Of a stretch of DNA of 64,000 nt, positions 10,441 to 21,649 are shown in pieces (positions within the stretch are counted from its first letter, which is position 1; the number at the start of each line of letters is the position of its first letter). The position numbers and the translations under genes are program-made. The stretch lies in contig JBHGNT010000003.1 in NCBI GenBank assembly GCA_043228905.1, positions 23,250,001 through 23,314,000 of the forward strand, in the 5' to 3' direction. The notes below the pieces were generated by a model. The model was not told where the DNA came from. It searched no databases and saw nothing but the letters and a program-made list of their open reading frames with translations. This DNA is from Azolla caroliniana. Taxonomy: Eukaryota > Polypodiophyta.

Positions 10441-11406
10441 TCATTCATCCCTTGGGCGAATCCGAACTAGATTATATGCACCGCGAAGGTCTAACTTTGT
10501 GAAATATTTTGCTCCACTGAGACGTTCCAAAAGACTCGGGATTAACAGTAGAGCATATCTATTCCGGATAGTCACTTTGTTTAGCCCTCGATAATCCACG
10601 ACCAATCGAAGAGTCCCATTCTTTTTCTTAACGAAGAAGATAGGTGCACCCGCAGGGGATCTAGAATGCCGAATGAATCCGTTTGCCAAATTCTCATCAA
10701 TATATTCCCGCAAAGTCTCTAGCTCTACAGGGGAGAGATTATAAATTGGGCCCCATGGAAGTTCTTTCCCTGGTTGTAAGTCAATAGGGCAGTCGTATGG
10801 CCGATGCTCAGGCAATGTATTGCCCTTCAGCTTATCAATGACATCTGAGAACTCTTTGTATTTCTCTGGTAGTTTAATGTCCACTTCATGTAAAGTGGAT
10901 GATGGAGTTGCTACTATTGTGAAGACGAACATGGCCTTGTTCCCCCCTTCCTCACGCAACTGTCGTAGAGAGATGGTTGATAACTCAGGGGATCTAGTAT
11001 CACATATCGGAGAGAGGGATGTTGGGTTTGTGCTTTTTTCCCGAGTCTCCTCAATTGTTCTTTTCATCCAATCAATCTTCAGGTTATGGAGTTCAAACCA
11101 AGGGAGACCTACCACTATTGGGTGTTCCGGACTGTGAATAATGTTGAAAGAGATTATGCTTGCCAAATCACCAAGAACTATCCGAATTGCCTCAGACTCC
11201 TCGACTATATCTCCTGATGCTATGGGACGGCCACCAATGACTCCTACGGCTACTGGGCTTGGGAGCTTATTCAAGAGGATGTTTTGTGACAAGGCATATT
11301 CACGATCCATGAAACAAGAGTTGGCTGTAGAATCTAGGAGGGCAGAGGCTAGGACTCGATGACATGTGGACGTGGTAAGCTCGACATGTGTGCAGAAAAA
11401 ACTCAA
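10441..11406 (-). pseudogene. Ty3 protease and N-terminal RT
   Basis: A 321-residue frame. The retropepsin has ALLDSTANSCFMD, where the usual DSGA is DSTA so the glycine is replaced, and HPIVVGLPWFELHNLKIDW as the C-terminal protease motif. RT follows: RPYDCPIDLQPGKELPWGPI, SPAGAPIFFVKKKNGTLRLV, DYRGLNKVTIRNRYALLLIP, FTKLDLRGAYNLVRIRPRDE. The lineage is Ty3 with the protease and RT fused in one frame. Confidence 0.88.
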
Positions 11407-11527
11407 CTCACTTGATTTAATGAAATGGAACCACGACTAGGAACTAACTCTACATAGCTAGGATGGTCCAACGAAATGGCTCCTATTTTGGCCGGACTTA
11501 CTTGTTTAACACATCCTCCAATTGGCT

Positions 11528-12622
11528 CTAAATATCGAATCTATTTTCATGGTATGGACTATGAGGCTTACTTATGTTATTAGAAGTAACAATGGAACTC
11601 AAAGTAGGGTTATCATGGGCACTTACTTGGTATACTTGACGTCTAGGTTTATGTGGACAATTTACAACTATATGTCCTGGACCGCCACAATACAAGCATA
11701 GGCGATGCACTCGACGACGTTGCTTCTCAGCATCTGATAAATGCCCACGACGTTGTGTTGACTCTATTTCCATCGGAGTTGGGCCATCCCTTGTAATGGG
11801 TCTGGAAACTTGTGGAGGTGTTGCAACTACAGAAGTGTAAATCTGTTCTGGTTGGTGGCGTAACATTTGTTGGCGCTCAGAACATCACTCAAATAGGCGA
11901 TTATCACATCGCACAGCTCGACTAATGGCCTTTGTAAGCAACTTCGGATCTTCAGGGAAAGTAAGAAGAAGATCTTTGACATCATTTCACAAAACTTGAC
12001 GGAATTGATCCATTAAGGCTGCCTCATCCCAAGGGATATCACATGCCAAGAGATGAAAATCAGCTGTGTAAGCCACCGCGGGACAATATTCTTGTCGGAG
12101 CCTTCGAATCTTGTTTATCGTTGTCCTAGTGTTGTCGGTGTCTTGGAAACTAGCTTGAAACTCCTTAACAAATGCGTTGAAATCCTCCAGCAACGTCGAT
12201 TTCTTCTTGAGAAGTGGTGCGAACTATGCTAACGTTGTACCGCATAGCAAAGTTCCCACTAATCCCACACGAGCAGCGTTAGTTGGATACCGATTTGGAT
12301 GTAGCTGAATAACCAAACGAACTTAATTCAAAAAACCTCGAAATAAAGACCTTGTACCATCAAACTTGGCGGGGAGGCTAATCTTTGGTTCTTTAGGGGA
12401 GTTATGAGCCCCTGACACTTGTTCTCGTAATGATAATATAGTTGCCTTGAGTTAGTGAACCTGTTGTGATAATTCTTCATACTGTTGAGCTTTTTCGGCG
12501 CTCACATGTTGTAGGTCTCCAAGTAGCCTTTGCTTTTCATGCTCAAATGCCACAAATTTATTCGTGGGCATGTCGAGCTCAGAAAGAACATGCATATACT
12601 CCTGTGTGCTCATAGACTCCAT
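11528..12622 (-). pseudogene. Ty3 gag with zinc knuckle
   Basis: Start ATG at 12622. An N-terminal coiled-coil-like stretch (EHEKQRLLGDLQHVSAEKAQ) is followed by a capsid-like region (12193-11987: FNAFVKEFQASFQDTDNTRT, YTADFHLLACDIPWDEAALM) and a CCHC zinc knuckle CLYCGGPGHIVVNC (near 11665-11705). At least three in-frame stops interrupt it, for example one after QQVH near 12455 and one near 11985. Confidence 0.85.
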
Positions 12623-12799
12623 AGCTTACGAGATGAGAGGAGAAGGAAGAAGAGAACTTCTTAGGGTTTTTGAAAAAGGAAGAAATGAAAAAAATTTGAT
12701 TCAAACTATCAAGAGAGAGATAAAGGGAAATAGTGTATTGCAGAGTAAAATGGATTACAAGGAGTAGGCAATAGAGTGCTACAAAATGGCATTGAACCA

Positions 12800-13000
12800 A
12801 TTTAGGTTTGGGATGATTGATAGATCCCTATGTATAAGTAATAAAGAACACTTTAGAATATTCTAGGTCATCCTAGAATGTAGAGTAACCTAGAAGGTTT
12901 CTAGAGTATTCTAGAAGGTTCTAGTGTATAGAACACTCTAGAATATTCTAGGTTATTCTAGAATGTAGAGTAATATAGAATATTCCTATGATATTAGATT
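12800..13000. repeat. CTAGAATATTCTAG palindromic short repeats
   Basis: The palindromic words CTAGAATATTCTAG/GGTTCTAG recur six or more times in about 160 bases. No gene is seen from 12623 to 13080. It could be a decayed LTR of the neighbouring Ty3 relic, but no matching partner was found. Confidence 0.6.
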
Positions 13001-13719
13001 ATATATTCTAAAAATTTCTTTCTGATATACAGTTTTCTTTTTGTTCTTGTTTCTTAATAAAATCATTTGGGAGGCTTCTATTTTATATTCAATCTTCTTT
13101 CTGTTCTTCTTTCTTAATTAGCTCCAATTCAAGGGCCCCCGACCAGGTAACTAGTTTTGTCCCTGATCGTGGCCCATTCTTCAGCCTCTTTCTAGTCAGT
13201 TGCCCATTTACCCTTGCTTCTTTCACCCATTGCGCAAGTGTGTCCTCCTCTGACAACCTTTCCATCGCCTCAGCAGCGGCTTGCACATCAGTTGTATCTT
13301 GCACTAACTTTTCAAGTACATTGGGATCTGGTGGGAGATCATCAATTATTGGGCTTGGTGGGGTTGAATCAAGGTTTTAGGATTCAAAGAAATGTTGCAT
13401 CAATTGTTCAAAAACATTGTTGTTATGAACCTCAGATTTACATTTTGATTCCAATATTTCATGGATTTTCACAACATTGCCTAATTCAATACAATTTTCC
13501 AAAAGAATAGGGTGGAGCTTATCTGAAGGAGATGTGATAGCAGGACTCTTACTTTCATCCACATTGCCAACTATCTCCTCATCGATTGCAACGTCATCGG
13601 CACCGGACACCTCATACAACCTCCTTAATCCACGAGATTCTACAACAACATGTCAATTAATTAGCGGCTTCTCTTCTGTTTTTTTATAACCTTAGCTTAC
13701 AAATAAACATGGTTGCTAA

Positions 13720-14060
13720 TTAGCTGCTAGACTATAGATTTAAAATAGTTAATTAGTTATTCTAATTAAGTATGGTAGTAGCGAATTAGCTACCACTTAG
13801 CTAATTAGCTCCTAGACTCTAGGCTGGTAGTAGCTAATTAGCTACATCTTAGCTAACTAGCTATTCTTCTTAACTATGGCAGTAGCTAATTACCTACCAC
13901 TCTTGACACTACTTAGCTAATTAGCTAACATCTTAGCTAATTAGTTGTTAGACTATAGATTGACAGTAGCTAATTAGCTACATCTTAGCTAATTAGCCAT
14001 TCTACTTAAGTATGGTAGTAGCGAATTAGCTACCACTTAGCTAATTAACTTTATACACTG
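13720..14060. repeat. TAGCTAATTAGCTA-type palindromic repeat
   Basis: Degenerate copies of a unit such as AGTAGCTAATTAGCTACATC recur across the stretch. The core TAGCTAATTAGCTA is itself a palindrome. A related patch occurs at 15235-15290. Confidence 0.85.
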
Positions 14061-14270
14061 ACAATCAGTCTACATCACTAATCAATTTATCTGTTAGAAC
14101 AGCAAGGTCAATGCCCTCTAGTGACAGACCATATATGTTGTTAAAGTCCTCTTTTGTCTCGCAAAACTTTGCAAAGTTCAGCACTCTAGGATATGGAGGA
14201 ACGAGCCACCTTTAATCAAAAATCAATACATGTTACCTCTGCTCTACTAGGACATGTGTATTTAGAACCA

Positions 14271-14760
14271 TAATTGGTAGGGAAGAATCAAAAATAAAAA
14301 ATCAGCCACATTCGCTCAAATCCTAAATCAAGTTTGGGGGAAGTTTGCATACACGCAACCATTGAAATCCGAACTGTGAATTGGTGCAAAATTTCCAACA
14401 CTAAATCTGAAATTTTCAACAGTAATCAAAAATCGACCGCTTAAAAAATCAGAAATCAACCACTTAAGGAAAGCAAAAACCCGAATCTGAAATATGTATG
14501 AAATCAACCCTAATCATAATTGGTAGGGAAGAATAAAAAATAAAAAATCAGCCACATTCACCCAAATCCTAAATCAAGTTTGGGGGAAGTTTGCAAACAC
14601 AGCCATTGAAATTAGAAATCTGAATTGGTGCAAAATTCCAACACTAAATCTGAAATTTTTGACAATAATTAGAAATCAACCGCTTAAAAAATCAAAAACC
14701 TTAATAACAAACCCTAATCAGAAATATGTATGAAATCAACCCTAATCAGAATTTTTGTTA
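14271..14760. repeat. 246-bp tandem duplication
   Basis: TAATTGGTAGGGAAGAAT begins one copy at 14271 and the next at 14517. The copies share most of their length, including ATCAGCCACATTC and GTTTGGGGGAAGTTTGC, with small indels. Confidence 0.85.
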
Positions 14761-15559
14761 GTAAAAAACACACCTGCTGCTACACCCCGATCTTCGTGAC
14801 ATCCTTGTTTGGGACTCCAACGACTTTGCCCTAATCGTTTTTTATAACAGATGAACAAGCAACAAAGTTACAATTATCACAAAGGGAAAATAAAATAAAA
14901 TTTAATGTGTAACTGATACATACTTGGACGAGGATCAAACTGATGGTATATTGTAGCTCTGAAGGTGCAATGTCGATATCAGAGTTTTTGTGATACTACA
15001 GGAGCTTCGTCTGCATTCGTGCTCAGAGTACTCTATCTGTTTGGATTTCGAACTCACCCTAAACAAGAATTTGGTGACATTGAAGTTGGGTTCATATGAG
15101 GGCACTATTTCCCAACTTCCACTACGTAAAAAACCAAAGTTTAAATTTTTGAGTATTCTCTTAAATTAAATGACATGTATTTAACTAATAAAGCATAAAA
15201 TTTTGTAAATGATCCTTATGATTTGCCCACAAAAAACTAGCTAAACAAATAGCTAAGTAGGTATGGCTATTCTGGTTGCTAATTAGCTATAATAGTGTTT
15301 CCACTCGCATACTTTCACCCAACGACAAAAAGGACAACCACAGATAGACAAGAACAATATCACTTTACAAAACCTACAAGAACATCATAGAACCCTCTTT
15401 CAATATGTGAACATGTACAAAATTCAAGCACCTACAAAAAATGACATATGCATGTACAAGGCTCTCAAATGGTCAAGGGACAACAACAGACAGAATCGAA
15501 CTTGTAGCAAAACATGAAGGTAAGCCTGAAGTCGTTATGGTTGCTGAAGTCGTTGCAAA

Positions 15560-15743
15560 GGGGACACGTTTCAAGCACAGGTTGCAAGCAAACGAACACA
15601 CCAGGTAGGGGAACACAATGAGCACAGGTCGTTGAAAGACGTCGATGCAAAGATAACACAGTGAGTAGAGAACACCTGGAGGTAGAGGGAACACGGCCAA
15701 CAGAGGAGAGGTTGATGCAAATAGGACATAGTGAGCGGAGAAC

Positions 15744-15784
<41 letters not shown>

Positions 15785-15940
15785 CGGCCAATATAGTAGA
15801 GGCTGATACAAAGAGGACACGATGAGCAGAGAACACCTAGAGGATGAAGATGGGTCACGACGAGGAGATTTTGTAGAGAACGTCGAGTGTACTGTTGTTG
15901 CAAAGAGGACACGACGAGCAGAGAACGCTTGGATTTTGTA
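15560..15940. repeat. Imperfect ~110-bp tandem repeats with a (GA)n tract
   Basis: The motif GAGCAGAGAACACCT and GAACACGGCCAA recur three to four times. A (GA) tract of about 15 units lies at 15751-15781. The apparent proteins in this region are products of repeat translation and carry no family signature. Confidence 0.8.
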
Positions 15941-15979
15941 GAGTGAGCAGAGAATGTGGAGAAACTTGTGTAGAAGGTG

Positions 15980-16160
15980 GAAGAGAGAGAGAGGGAGAGG
16001 GAGGGAGATGAGGTACGAACCTAGTGAATCAACGAGAAGAAGAGGGAAGGAAAGAGTGTGTGTGAGAGAGAGAGGTACGAACCTAGGGAATCACCAAGTA
16101 GAAGGGGGAAGGAGAGAGAGAGAGAGAGTCTAACTGATAGTTCGAGATTAACCTTTGAGG

Positions 16161-16200
<40 letters not shown>

Positions 16201-16205
16201 AGAGA
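15980..16205. repeat. (GA)n microsatellites and an AGGTACGAACCTAG duplication
   Basis: Several GA tracts (longest near 16164-16195) lie beside two copies of the palindrome AGGTACGAACCTAG near 16011 and 16072. Nothing coding is seen from 15941 to 16880. Confidence 0.8.
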
Positions 16206-16599
16206 GACTGACTGACTATCTTCATGATTGACTAACTACTCGATATCTTGTACAGTAAAGATCCACATTACCTGGGATTGTGGACTGACAACCTCAAATG
16301 AAATTAACTACAAGAGGGACACTTGGACACAAACATAATAGCAGAAGGATGTGCAATGTTTTTTCATATTTGAAATCCATTTTCATTAAATGTGACTTTT
16401 AATTTTAACACAAGTGATCAACTTTTTAAACCCAAATGTTGGATTATTTTTACATTTATAAGGTTTTCATCCACGTCGAATTAGTACTAAAATTTTGGGC
16501 CAAAGTTGGTACACCGTAGCGTGTTTTAACACTCTTATCAGTCATGGGTTTATAAAACTTTGGGGTTAACACTGACAATTTGTTTCTGAAATTGGAACT

Positions 16600-16790
16600 C
16601 CAATGGAACACACACACAAAGTTCAATGAGTTTGCACTCGTCGAACAATCTCCTCAAAGTTCGATAAGTTTCACTCGGCCGACCAAACACCTACAAAGTT
16701 CAACGGGTGCCACTCGTTGAACTCTCCTCCCCACACAGTTCAACAAGTTCCTCTCATCGAGCCTATCCTCCGACGCCCGCTCACACAGTT
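16600..16790. repeat. Short repeats of AGTTCAACGAGT / ACTCGTTGAAC type
   Basis: The complementary words AAAGTTCAATGAGTT, CACTCGTCGAAC, AAGTTCGATAAGTT and CACTCGTTGAACT alternate, giving a series of imperfect hairpins. This lies directly upstream of the decayed frame at 16888. Confidence 0.6.
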
Positions 16791-16887
16791 CCCACTCTGA
16801 TCACCTGTTGTCCTGAACACACATTTTATACTCACTCCTCTATGTTTTGTTCAAATAGGTGGTGTCCATAGAGGGGTTTCCGACACG

Positions 16888-17469
16888 ATGCAGGTCAATG
16901 AGGACTAGTTGGCACAACTCTTCACAACACTTGTACGCCTACACCAAATTGCATGTGACCTCATATGTGCCATTCTTGAGAGCAAACACACCTACATGCC
17001 GCCTTTCGGGTTCCTTTGGTTAGTCCACATGTGCCAACATGCCTGGGATGTTTGCGTCTGAACCAACATTTTTAACATCGAACCTTCCACGTTCAACTAT
17101 CCTATCGAACTTGAAGAGGAGAACACCCATGAGTTAGACAAGTACCTTGACATCTCTCGAGAGTACCAACTTATGACTTTCAACGAGGGTTGTGTCTACA
17201 CACTCCATCCACCAAACTCCACTCAACCACTGGTTGTAGTCGACCCATAGAGGGACCCTAACTCCCTTGATGACGACGACCAAACCCCGCCCTCACCAAC
17301 ACCCCCACCACCCAATAAAGACTTATTCACAATGACTGATCAAATGCAGTGCACTGTCAAGAGATTCTCTTACCTCCCCTCACCATCTAACGTCTTTGCC
17401 ACCACCTCCGCCACCGACCACACCCCGATGAACCACCCTACTCCATCCTTCTCGCCCCCGACACCTTGA
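16888..17469 (+). pseudogene. Decayed 193-codon reading frame, family not recognised
   Basis: One frame from ATG 16888 to TGA 17467-17469 reads as plausible protein apart from three internal stops (codon 8 TAG, one TGA near 17079 and one TAG near 17248). Content: an aromatic-rich middle (YMPPFGFLWLVHMCQHAWDV), an acidic segment (LEEENTHELDKYLDI), and a proline-rich tail (TPPSPTPPPPNKD). A polypurine tract and LTR-like sequence follow directly, so this is probably the last gene or gag-like product of an LTR element. I cannot assign a family. Confidence 0.4.
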
Positions 17470-17520
17470 GCTCACCTTCCACGGTGCACTCGGGATTGTG
17501 CAATCATTAGGTTGGGGGGA

Positions 17521-17975
17521 TTTTAAGTGCTTGGATTGCACCGTGATCGGTCATTAACAAGGGCGCATCAACAAGGATATGGTACGACTAAAGGAACTAT
17601 GAAGAAGAAACAACAAGAGGAAAGGGATCTAATGGGCGGCAAAGTGTGAAAGAGTCATACCCCAAATGTAAATGCTATATAAACCACGTTGTGGTGTCTT
17701 TGTAAGGGTTCTCCCTGCTGATTAAGAGCTCAAGCTTCCACTCTTCTCTCCTTGTAAACCTTTCCACTAAGAGAGATTAGTGATAATGTGTAGTAGAGAA
17801 AACACTAAACTCTCGTCCTTGTTGGTGCTAGACCTCTTAGCAAGAGGGTAATAACGAATATATTTACTTCCATTGTCTATGAGAGCAAGTGAGAGAGATA
17901 TTATTCTTAATCATTGTTTAATCATTAAGCAACTCTGTGTGAGGTTCGAAGGTGAGTGACGATGATCTTCGCCCA
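17521..17975 (+). repeat. Probable LTR
   Basis: It is preceded by the purine tract AGGTTGGGGGGA (17509-17520). It contains a TATA box at 17676-17683 (TATATAAA) and a CT/leader-like stretch, and is followed by a gag-like frame. Terminal TG..CA and a partner LTR were not found. Confidence 0.45.
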
Positions 17976-17977
17976 AT

Positions 17978-18455
17978 TTGCCATTGAAAGGGTATACGCC
18001 GGTCCAAGCTCCGCATGACATTGAGGAGGTTTTAACCCTGTCAATACATAGATCCTACACATCTATTTTATATGCTATATTGTCATCATGGTACTTATGC
18101 CTTATGTCTATTATGAGTGACTTTGATAAGCTTCATAATTTCCTGTATGAACTTCAACTGTCAATGCGGAGAGAAATAGAGAAACTGGTGCTAACAACGG
18201 TGGAAAACACAAGTGAAGTAGTTGAGTGCGTGGGTGACTGGAGACGACCCATCACAAATGAGGGCATGTGTAAAAAAGGCAATGGGACCATATGGTCAGG
18301 CAAGGAATGGGAAATCAAGCAAAACAGGGGACCGAGTCTTGCCCTTGAGAGTCCCGAATAGAGGTAGAACACAACAGACATCCCAACAAGATTGAGGGTG
18401 CTTCAAATTGGGGGGGGGGCTCATTTCTCACGAGAGTGTCCCTCTTAGAAAGGTT
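17978..18455 (+). pseudogene. Retrotransposon gag fragment with damaged zinc knuckle
   Basis: A 127-codon frame containing FDKLHNFLYELQLSMRREIE and EVVECVGDWRRPITN resembles the C-terminal capsid part of plant Ty3 Gag. About 30 bases past its stop, CFKLGGGAHFSREC (near 18392-18440) matches a CCHC knuckle with the second cysteine lost. A run of ten G residues lies within it. Gag forms the particle that packages element RNA; this copy is inactive. Confidence 0.6.
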
Positions 18456-18729
18456 TTTTTCTTAAAGAAAGATTCACCTTAGTATATTACATGAAAACTG
18501 TACATGGAGAAAACAAAAGGAGTCATGCAACCTAAGGCGCATGGAAACGCAATTTCAATAGCAAACATAGAAAATCCCTTGAAAAAACATAATATGAGAT
18601 TGTGATTGATTATCTATAAATCCCTCTTGTAACTGGCGTAGTCTTGCCTTCTAATAACTTTGACAATTCAAACTCTCCATAGTGTCTTGTAACTGAACTT
18701 GAAGATCCAAAACTCTTCATCATGAGGAT

Positions 18730-19354
18730 TATTCATGAATATAGTACATTGCATCGTGTAAGAATATGTGAAAACTTATCAATCAATTTCTTACATCTTT
18801 TAGAATTAGTCATACCATACATACAGTGAATATCACTAATGTTTTTTAATGTTGTATCCCATGTATGCCATCCCTTTGAATTAACATGTTCTGAAAACAT
18901 GCCGAAAAATTGTTGCATATAGGCATCAAATAAGCAATGAAATATTAAGGAATTAAACCTCAATGGAACTCTATCAAGCAATGTTTTGTACATATTTATG
19001 AAACCCAAAACATATGGGAAAATGATCTGATGTCACAACCTCTTGCACAATTGACATATTAAGCATCTCTAGCAAAAAGGACTCATCATGCATAACATAG
19101 ATTCCGTCCAACCTATTCCATGTTTCCTTATATCGCATAAACTAAAATGTAAACCTAAGTTTATCTTGATGCAACCATTTCAATACATCTAACTTCAAAA
19201 CCTCTAATGCCAGGTTGTCCGAAAGTGCTTGCTCAAAATAATCTATCAATGAGAATCGTGAAGTAGATTGTGATGCATCAACACATATAGTAAAATCACC
19301 CATTGACAAACCCACACGACCCACTAATAACCTTGGATACATAAAAGAACACAC
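18730..19354 (-). pseudogene. L1-type LINE, second part (endonuclease C-terminus and linker)
   Basis: On the minus strand MGDFTICVDASQSTSRFSLI, then WNRLDGIYVMHDE and TSDHFPI give the metal-binding GDF[NT] and SDH motifs that end an APE-type endonuclease. A linker toward RT follows (VPLRFNSLIFHCLFDAY, SEHVNSKGWHTWDTTLKNIS). A frameshift lies just after SDHFP. RT is absent because the fragment decays below 18730. Its N-terminal half lies at 26598-26940, on the other side of a 7.2-kb insertion. Confidence 0.75.
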
Positions 19355-19839
19355 GTCAAAATTCGAACTCTTCACCTCTTGTATATAGTCAAATGTTATA
19401 TTCCAACCAACACATCCAAATACATGATCATGTTATTTATATCTTAATAAATTATTAGTAGATTATATATTCCAAGTTCTAGGAGTTTATAGAAGCTTCC
19501 AGAAAGCTCCAAAAGCTTATGCATGAAAATGGGTCAATGCATGGAACTACATGTAGAGGCCACAAACATGTATAAATACTTGTAACTTCCTTGATCCCTT
19601 TCAAGGGATTTAATGCCAATCATTGACACATCAATCTAGTATTCTTGTTTAGCCCCATCTTCTCTCCTTGATTTACATCTCTGTCTTTATGCTCTTGTAT
19701 TGTTCCTAGCGACCATCTCATCGCTCCCAACTTCCCGAGTTTCAAGCGTCATCACGTCGAGTTTCACTTTCGTAACCTTATCGGTCATAGCCTCATCATC
19801 TATGCTTTGTCGTAGTCTAGGGTAGGTGTGTCCGTGACA
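19355..19839 (+). repeat. 5' LTR of the element inserted in the LINE
   Basis: Matches 22719-23206 over nearly its full length. It ends TGTCCGTGACA at 19839. Its first bases (expected TGTCACGGACA..) are missing or diverged. TATAAATA near 19572 is a TATA candidate. Confidence 0.85.
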
Positions 19840-19879
19840 GTTTGAATTCCTTCCAACTAGAAGCATCACCCGTCTTCAT

Positions 19880-20149
19880 CATAGTCCTTGCTTCTAGAGT
19901 TACCATCGTCACCGACCTTGCTTCCAGAGTTACTGTCATCAACATCCTTTCATTTCCTATCTTCCTCACCATCTCTATCTCCTAGTTTCTTCTCATCGTT
20001 GTCTCTGTCTTTTAGTTTCTCCTCATCATCGTCTCTATTTTTTAGTTTCTTCTCATCCTCCACTGTCATATCCATCTCTGTGTTTCTTATCATCATCATC
20101 CTTATCTTTGCGCTTCTTATCATCTTCCACATCCCTATCTCTGCGTTTT
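19880..20149 (-). other. Charged-repeat reading frame, first segment
   Basis: A roughly 27-base tandem unit (TTTCTTCTCATCATCGTCTC-like on the plus strand) reads on the minus strand as D/E-D/E-K-K-L-K-D-R-D repeats, for example DDEEKLKDRDNDEKKLGDRD. It continues beyond the solo LTR at 20838-21060 as DDKKHIGRDDDDKKHIDRDE. Such low-complexity coding is known from gag-like proteins of non-autonomous elements. No start or family can be assigned. Confidence 0.45.
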
Positions 20150-20837
20150 TTACAGGAACTAGTCGTTCCTTATGCTCAACGCTCGGCCACAACCGAGCTT
20201 AGAATCATACACAAAAAACTGGAAATAAATGCACGACGGCAGCCCACAGGCTGCAAACTATCACTATGTTGGAATGTACAAACAGTGAGTTCACGGAGGC
20301 AACGACCTCGTGCTCACGATCTTCGCCACAGGTGGCGGTTACAACAGAGGCAGCGACCTCTTTCTCTCTCTCTCTCTCTCTCTCTGTACACTGTTACGCG
20401 CTCTAATCTCGTGCAAAACAGGAATGACAACAACAACTAAAAGTTTGCCCTAAGTCATATTTATACTAATATGACTTTTCGGCTATTTACAAATATAGCC
20501 TCGATGGACTCTCAGAAACATATTTACGAATATGTCTCTTTATCCGGTTCATACCGGGTCTGCACCATCCGGCTCTCCGTAGCCAAGTACTCCTCATCCG
20601 GTTCTCACTGGGTCTGCGTCATCCGGCTCTCCGTAGCCGGGTACTCCTCATCTGGTTCTCACCGGGTCTGCACCATCCGGCTCTCCGTAGCTGGGTACTC
20701 CTCATCCAGTTCTCACCGGGTCTGCATCATCCGGCTCTCCGTAGCCGGGTGCTCCTCATCCGGTTTCGGCCTTGGCCGAGTTTGTTCATCGGCACTGTTC
20801 TTCTCTCTTCCCATCCGGAGGGACCTATCTCCCAACA
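20150..20837 (-). repeat. Copia solo LTR (minus orientation)
   Basis: The minus-strand start TGTTGGGAGATAGGTCCCTC matches the family start at 27474. It contains four copies of a ~60-base unit (CCGGCTCTCCGTAGCC... near 20560-20765), the three hairpins (20518-20535, 20481-20500, 20454-20475) and a (CT)n tract. GTTTT at 20145-20149 and 20838-20842 is a candidate target duplication. It splits the charged-repeat frame. Confidence 0.85.
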
Positions 20838-21215
20838 GTTTTTTGTCATTCTCATTCTTCTCCCTATGTTTCCTGCCGTTTTCATCTCTATCTATGTGTT
20901 TCTTATCATCATCATCCCTACCTATGTGTTTCTTATCATCTTCATCCATGTCACTATGTTTTCTATCATCCTCTATAATCTTTGTCTTTGTGTTTCTTTT
21001 TATCCTCAATGTCTTGATCTCTGTGTTTCGTATCCTCTTCATCTATTTCTCTGTTTCCATCATTGCCATAGTCACAATCATTGCTTCCAGTGATGCTTCC
21101 TCAACATCACTGTCTTCATTGCTTCGTCTTCGACATCATCATCTTCAGCACCTCTTGGTGTTATCATCAACACTAGTTTGCCTAGCCTTCATCGACGTCA
21201 AGTGTCCCAATTCTA
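20838..21215 (-). other. Charged-repeat reading frame, second segment
   Basis: Continuation of the 27-base repeat frame after the solo LTR: minus-strand DDRKHSDMDEDDKKHIGRDD and DENGRKHREKNENDKK. Past about 21060 the repeat decays into TCATCTTC-rich sequence. Confidence 0.45.
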
Positions 21216-21644
21216 GGTGACGACCACACATGGTTGCTCACGCCCGTTTGTGTTCGTGTCTCTAGTGAGGGCCACACAAGGTCGCTCACGCCCGGTGGTG
21301 TCCTAGTTCTCGGTGAGGACCGCACATGGTCGCTCACGCCCGTTGGTGTTCGTGTCTCCGATGAGGACCGCACATGGTCTCTCACGCCCGTTAGTGTTCG
21401 TGTCTCCTATGAGAACACAACATGGTCGCTCAGGTCCATTGGTGTTCGTGTCTCCGGTGAGGACCACACAAGGTTGCTCACGCCCGTTGGTGTTCGTGTC
21501 TCCGGTGAGGACCGTACATTGTCGCTCACATCCATCGGTGCTTCAATTCCTAATGAGGACCACACATAGTCGCTCACATTCACTCGTGTTCCGTTCTTCG
21601 GTGAGGACCGCACATGGTCAGACACTCCTCAACCTACTCCAGTT
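21216..21644. repeat. 48-bp minisatellite, about 8 copies
   Basis: The unit has GAGGACCGCACATGGTCGCT followed by CACGCCCGTTGGTGTTCGTG and TCTCCGGT. The period of 48 is a multiple of three, so every frame stays open and translates as 16-residue repeats on both strands. I see no reason to call it a gene. Confidence 0.9.
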
Positions 21645-21649
21645 TTCTC

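Larger units (their letters stand above)
8531..12622 (-). mobile_element. Decayed, 3'-truncated Ty3 element (gag-pol relic)
   Basis: Minus-strand order: gag (12622 down to about 11528), protease/RT start (11406-10441), RT rest (10440-9709), RNase H (9624-9331) and integrase core (about 8876-8531). The integrase is cut after [14 protein letters not shown] at the junction with the copia LTR fragment, so its C-terminal domain and 3' LTR are missing. Multiple stops and frameshifts show it is old. No matching 5' LTR was identified upstream of gag. Confidence 0.85.
13081..14829 (-). pseudogene. Exon-like segments of an unrecognised gene
   Basis: Three minus-strand pieces look coding and have splice-site context. 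One is 13089-13645, about 185 codons after an AG acceptor, containing SDKLHPILLENCIELGNVVK and VQAAAEAMERLSEEDTLAQW, with one in-frame TAA at 13377-13379. The second is about 14075-14214, WLVPPYPRVLNFAKFCETKE then DFNNIYGLSLEGIDLAVLTD. The third is about 14767-14820, between GATTAG and a GTGTGT donor. A further candidate lies near 14930-15055. The gaps consist of tandem repeats. I do not recognise a family. Given the stop and the repeat-filled introns it is more likely a decayed gene, possibly a transposon gene, than an active one. Confidence 0.35.

Noticed and set aside
13720-14060. Regular short palindromic repeats considered as a CRISPR-like array
   Set aside because: The repeat is degenerate, spacers are not unique sequences of constant length, and the genome is plant nuclear.
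15465-15912. Three overlapping minus-strand frames of 113-123 codons with serine-leucine runs
   Set aside because: They are translations of ~110-bp tandem repeats and a GA tract in all three frames; no independent protein signature.
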